Shown piece after piece: positions 58,891-60,000 of a DNA stretch of 60,000 bases (its first letter is position 1; each line of letters starts with the position of its first letter). The translations under genes were made by a program, and so were the position numbers. The DNA is taken from positions 26,476,001 to 26,536,000 of the forward strand of contig OX485803.1 of the NCBI GenBank assembly GCA_950295325.1, in the 5' to 3' direction. Source of the DNA: Polytrichum commune (lineage: Eukaryota > Streptophyta > Polytrichopsida > Polytrichales > Polytrichaceae). The notes below the pieces were generated by a model. The model saw nothing but the letters and a program-made list of their open reading frames with translations, was not told the DNA's origin and searched no databases.

Positions 58891-60000
58891 AAATGTTTTG
58901 GTGATCAAGAAGTATATCTTATGAGAGATTATTCTCGATCAAGAAGAATGTCGTATGAGAGTAATCAATCACCCCATGTAGACCGAAAGCTTCGTTGCAC
59001 CCAAATTTGGTTGAATGTACATGCATTTCAAATTACCATCCTCGTAATTATTCGTTTCAAAAATATCACTTCACTATTATGATGGAAGTCTACTCCACAT
59101 GTAGAGGGTAGTTCACTGGTTGGGTATTTCTACCTTGTGCGCAACCCATAGAATAATAGATGACAAGAGAAGGTAGGGTTTTGGCCAATGAATGAACTCG
59201 TCCATCATCTAAGATAGATAGATAGATAGAAACTCCGGCCTTTTGATGGGTCGGCGTGAATAGAGTGTCTGTTCGTAATGTTTAATGGTCCGGTGCCCAC
59301 CGGACAGAGGACCATTGGTACATCATCTAAGACAATATTGGTTCACTCATTATCAAATTGACATAAAATACCATATGCCACAAAATACGATATTTAGTTT
59401 AGTACAACTCTCCGTGACAAGGATTTCAACATACAAACTAAAAACAAGAGATCTATGCCATGACAAAAATGAATTATTCTTTGGCCACATGGTTTAAGTG
59501 CAAAGTTGTGACTCCATAGTGGAAAGAAGAAGTCCTCTTGATGAAGATTGCTCTTTAGTATGTGTGCACACATTTGACATTTATGTGAATAAAACATGCC
59601 CAAAAACAATGATTGAAACTTTGATAGTTGAGCACTTCGGAGCTCATCACAAAGGCCATAAACCATCTCCGGCTTTAGGTCGTTAATGGAATTAAAATAT
59701 TTCAAATTTTAATAACTGATAAGATACTGAATGCAAATCAAACCCTGACACACGCACACACGCATGCACGCACGCGCATGCACAACTATAGAACTATATT
59801 TACGTATTTGTCATAATTATTATATTATAAAACATTCACTCATAACTTGTGTCTTAAATTAATTCCACTTCTTCTTCAAACCCTTAAAAGAAATTGTATT
59901 GACCATAATAAAATCATTTTCAACTCTCATCTTTTGGTAGGTCATAAACCTACATGTGCTCTAAAGACTTAAAAGAGTTTCAACCCAAAGCTCTATAGTC
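58891..60000. other. AT-rich flank with microsatellites
   Basis: No gene is supported; the short frame at 58810-59082 begins in the repeat and has no recognisable product. Microsatellites: (GATA)n at 59213-59230 and an alternating purine-pyrimidine CA/CG run at 59748-59783 that could adopt Z-DNA. Confidence 0.6.

Overview
This looks like nuclear DNA of a plant, probably a seedless or streptophyte-type plant, although the species cannot be named from sequence. The evidence is GT-AG introns, short interstitial TTTAGGG arrays, plant-type CACTA (TNP2 with DUF4218/DUF4216) and hAT (DUF659/hATC) transposases, a SWIM protein and a plant-style HAD/FCP1-like domain. No ordinary host housekeeping gene, rRNA or genuine tRNA was recognised. 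Almost the whole window is transposons, transposon relics and repeats.

Region by region. 0-2.4 kb holds small repeats, ending in a 0.5-kb block that recurs inverted at 58.5-58.9 kb. 2.5-17.4 kb is the most unusual part. A four-exon minus-strand gene (9403 to 3408, about 1,650 aa) joins a ParB-like domain, a degenerate DNA-methyltransferase-like domain, a charged linker and an FCP1/NIF-type HAD domain. Facing away from it is a two-exon plus-strand gene (14790-17423, 849 aa) of the DUF7869 type, probably a DDE transposase relative. About 35 copies of one near-perfect palindrome (core TTTGGGTCGATCGACCCAAA) occupy the introns, one exon and the 5' region of the first gene and the 5' region of the second, and were seen nowhere else here. 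17.4-20.1 kb is repeat-rich noncoding DNA. 20.1-22.4 kb is a coiled-coil/RING-like ORF broken by two in-frame stops. 23.1-26.3 kb is an intact-looking hAT transposase.

26523-28268 is a small non-autonomous CACTA element (TSD GTG). 29.2-51.2 kb contains two tandem copies of a 1.12-kb CCGGA-rich repeat; the second is split by a complete 19.76-kb CACTA transposon (30522-50282, TSD CTT, 74-bp TIRs). That transposon carries divergent TNP2-like (two internal stops) and TNPA-like (open) genes. 51.5-53.5 kb is a gag-like reading frame with one internal stop. 54.2-54.9 kb encodes a SWIM zinc-finger protein. 55.5-58.2 kb is the 3' half of another CACTA element with its right end. The rest is AT-rich repeat DNA.

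How the genes relate: the CACTA pair TNP2 and TNPA are the usual catalytic and end-binding partners. The ParB/MTase/HAD gene and the DUF7869 gene are tied together here by the shared palindrome. That link is inference, and it is the best candidate for an undescribed system. Splice sites and domain names were read by eye; no database search or computation was possible.
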